32,165 nt of DNA, taken from assembly GCA_017883185.1 (NCBI GenBank), contig JADGOB010000037.1, positions 1 through 32,165 on the forward strand, in the 5' to 3' direction. A program made the translations under genes and the position numbers. Positions 30,877 to 32,165 of the stretch are shown in pieces. Within the stretch, counting starts at the first letter, position 1. Each line of letters opens with the position of its first letter. The stretch comes from Acidobacteriota bacterium. GTDB lineage: Bacteria > Acidobacteriota > Vicinamibacteria > Vicinamibacterales > Fen-181. The notes under the pieces were generated by a model. It made no database searches and was not told the DNA's origin. It saw only the letters and a list, made by a program, of their open reading frames with translations.

Positions 30877-32165
30877 GGCGCCGCGTCATCAACTCCACCT
30901 TCTGCATCACGTCGCCTTCGAGCACGCGGTCTACGACCTCCAGGCCTCGGATCACCTCGGCGAAGATCGTGTAGTCGTGATCCAGACGCGGGGTATCCAC
31001 CAGGTTGATGTAGATCTGCGCGTCGCCGGTATCACGGCCACGCGTCGAGGTGCCGAGGGTCCCGCGTACCTGGGACGGGCGCCCCGCCTCGTCGCGCATG
31101 GAGCGGCTGTTTCCGACGAATTCGTTCGCCCCCGGGCTGCCGCCCTGGATCAGGAAGTTCGGGATGACGCGGTGGAAGGTCAGGCCGTTGTAGTAACCCT
31201 GGCCGACGAGCGTCGCGAACCTTGCGCACGACATCGGCGCCAGATCGACCATCAGCCTCATCTCGAACTGCCCGCCGCCGGCCATCGTCACGCGCACGGT
31301 GGTGTTCGCCAGGCGGGCGAGATCCTCCTCCGTGATGGCCGCGCCTCCCGCTGCGCGCGGCCGCTGCACCGCGGCCGCGGGAGTTCCCGTCCACGCGGTG
31401 AGGGCTCGCGCGGCTGAGGCCGCCACCCGCGGATCGACGTCCTGCAGGTACGGAACGAGCGCGTCCGCGTGATCCTGTGAGCCGAGTTCCTGCAACCGTT
31501 CGAGGACCGCGACGCGCGGGTCGCGCGACGAGTCGCTGTCGAGCGCCGTCAGGCGTGCAAGGGCGGACATCAGCGCCGGAACGGCCGTCGCGCGATCGGG
31601 CGTGCCCGCCAGCGCGCCGGCTGCAGTCATCACCAGCTGAAAATCGGACGCCGCAAGCGCCTTGATGTAAGTCGAGTCCGCTTCGTGCCTGACCGTTTTC
31701 AACAGCCCGGCGATGGCCGCTTCCCGGACGTTGTCGTGGGTGTCTTCCGCCAGCTTGCGGAGCACGGAGACATCGGCAAGTTGCGCAGCCGCCTTCGCCG
31801 CATACATCCGGGTCTGCCACTCTCTCGCATCGAGGAACCGGCCGAGCGCGGGCCGAGCGCGCTCGGGTGCGGCCTTCGCCAGCGCGACGATCGCGTGCGC
31901 CGGGCGGTGCCAGCCCGCCTTGTCCTGGCCGGCTGCCAGGTCCAGCAGCGTTTCGACGGCCTTGTCCTCTGGCCTGCACGGGTTCGCCAGCAGGTCGATG
32001 GCGAGGAGCGACACGTGATCGACAGCCGCGCCGACGGCCGACACGACCGGCCCGCACCCCTCTGTCCCCTGGAAGCGTCGCCCGTAGGTGCGCAGCGCCT
32101 CGTATCGAACCAGCCACGCCTCGTCCTTCATCGCGCGGCCCACCGTATCCCGGCTTGCCGCGTTC
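30872..32165 (-). CDS. HEAT-repeat protein with C-terminal cyclophilin-type peptidyl-prolyl isomerase (5' end off window)
   Basis: About 430 residues are visible and the frame stays open to the right edge (NAASRDTV before GRAMKDEAW), so the N-terminus is missing. The N-terminal part is a series of HEAT-like helical repeats (RMYAAKAAAQLADVSVLRKLAED, NVREAAIAGLLKTV, DPRVAASAARALTAWTG). The C-terminal 160 residues are a cyclophilin domain with 'YYNGLTFHRVIPNFLIQGGSPGANEF', 'RGTLGTSTRGRDTGDAQIYINLVDTPRLDHDYTIFAEVI' and the end 'GLEVVDRVLEGDVMQKVEL'. Cyclophilins assist folding by isomerising X-Pro bonds; the HEAT part may bind clients. The arginine of 'FHRVIP' that acts in catalysis is present. 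A signal peptide may be upstream. Confidence 0.88.
   Translation of the reverse strand, partial: NAASRDTVGRAMKDEAWLVRYEALRTYGRRFQGTEGCGPVVSAVGAAVDHVSLLAIDLLANPCRPEDKAVETLLDLAAGQDKAGWHRPAHAIVALAKAAPERARPALGRFLDAREWQTRMYAAKAAAQLADVSVLRKLAEDTHDNVREAAIAGLLKTVRHEADSTYIKALAASDFQLVMTAAGALAGTPDRATAVPALMSALARLTALDSDSSRDPRVAVLERLQELGSQDHADALVPYLQDVDPRVAASAARALTAWTGTPAAAVQRPRAAGGAAITEEDLARLANTTVRVTMAGGGQFEMRLMVDLAPMSCARFATLVGQGYYNGLTFHRVIPNFLIQGGSPGANEFVGNSRSMRDEAGRPSQVRGTLGTSTRGRDTGDAQIYINLVDTPRLDHDYTIFAEVIRGLEVVDRVLEGDVMQKVELMTRRR

Noticed and set aside
1-32165. tRNA, rRNA, riboswitch or IS element
   Set aside because: No tRNA cloverleaf ends, rRNA segments, known riboswitch cores or transposase reading frames were found by eye.

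Overview
The window is GC-rich bacterial DNA that reads as an Acidobacteriota genome, probably Vicinamibacteria or a related class (inference). The signs are a large Oar-like TonB-dependent receptor with an N-terminal carboxypeptidase-regulatory domain, a secreted PIG-L deacetylase, a helix-turn-helix plus single-membrane-helix protein, a HEAT-repeat/cyclophilin fusion, and many short GC-rich palindromic repeats between genes. No rRNA, tRNA, CRISPR array, phage or transposase gene was seen.

Left part (1-13456). A MazE-like antitoxin and the first codons of a MazF-like toxin lie at the edge on the minus strand. They are followed by a plus-strand MFS transporter, a probably frameshifted HTH/membrane gene, and a plus-strand nitrilase-fold amidohydrolase. 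A minus-strand group then runs from 12355 down to 3860: TonB-dependent receptor, PIG-L deacetylase, FAD-dependent reductase (its start overlaps the PIG-L stop by one base) and a glutamine-synthetase-like ligase. An Ada-like regulator/alkyltransferase precedes it.

Centre (13637-27616, all minus strand). This is an almost unbroken dissimilatory sulfite reductase locus. In transcription order it encodes a MerR/XRE/cupin regulator, an S51 cyanophycinase-like peptidase, a shortened DsrL, DsrA, DsrB, a DsrD-like protein, DsrC, DsrM, DsrK, DsrJ, DsrO, DsrP, DsrN and a CysG-type siroheme synthase. Many junctions overlap or are a few bases apart, so at least large parts should be co-transcribed. CysG makes siroheme and DsrN amidates it. 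DsrAB reduces sulfite and loads sulfur onto DsrC, and the DsrMKJOP membrane complex reduces the DsrC trisulfide with electrons from menaquinol. The DsrD-like protein points to the reductive direction. No sat, apr or dsrEFH genes are in the window, so sulfate reduction cannot be told from sulfite reduction here. The two unusual points are the DsrL, which has no NAD(P)H-binding domain, and the regulator-peptidase pair at the head of the cluster.

Right part (27624-32165). A strong inverted repeat separates the regulator from a divergent fused ftcD gene (histidine/folate one-carbon metabolism). A 14-codon ORF and a polytopic membrane protein follow ftcD. A HEAT-repeat cyclophilin runs off the right edge on the minus strand.

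Short palindromic repeats occur between and even inside the dsr genes. Several begin with GTAG or end with CTAC and supply the stop codon of the neighbouring gene.
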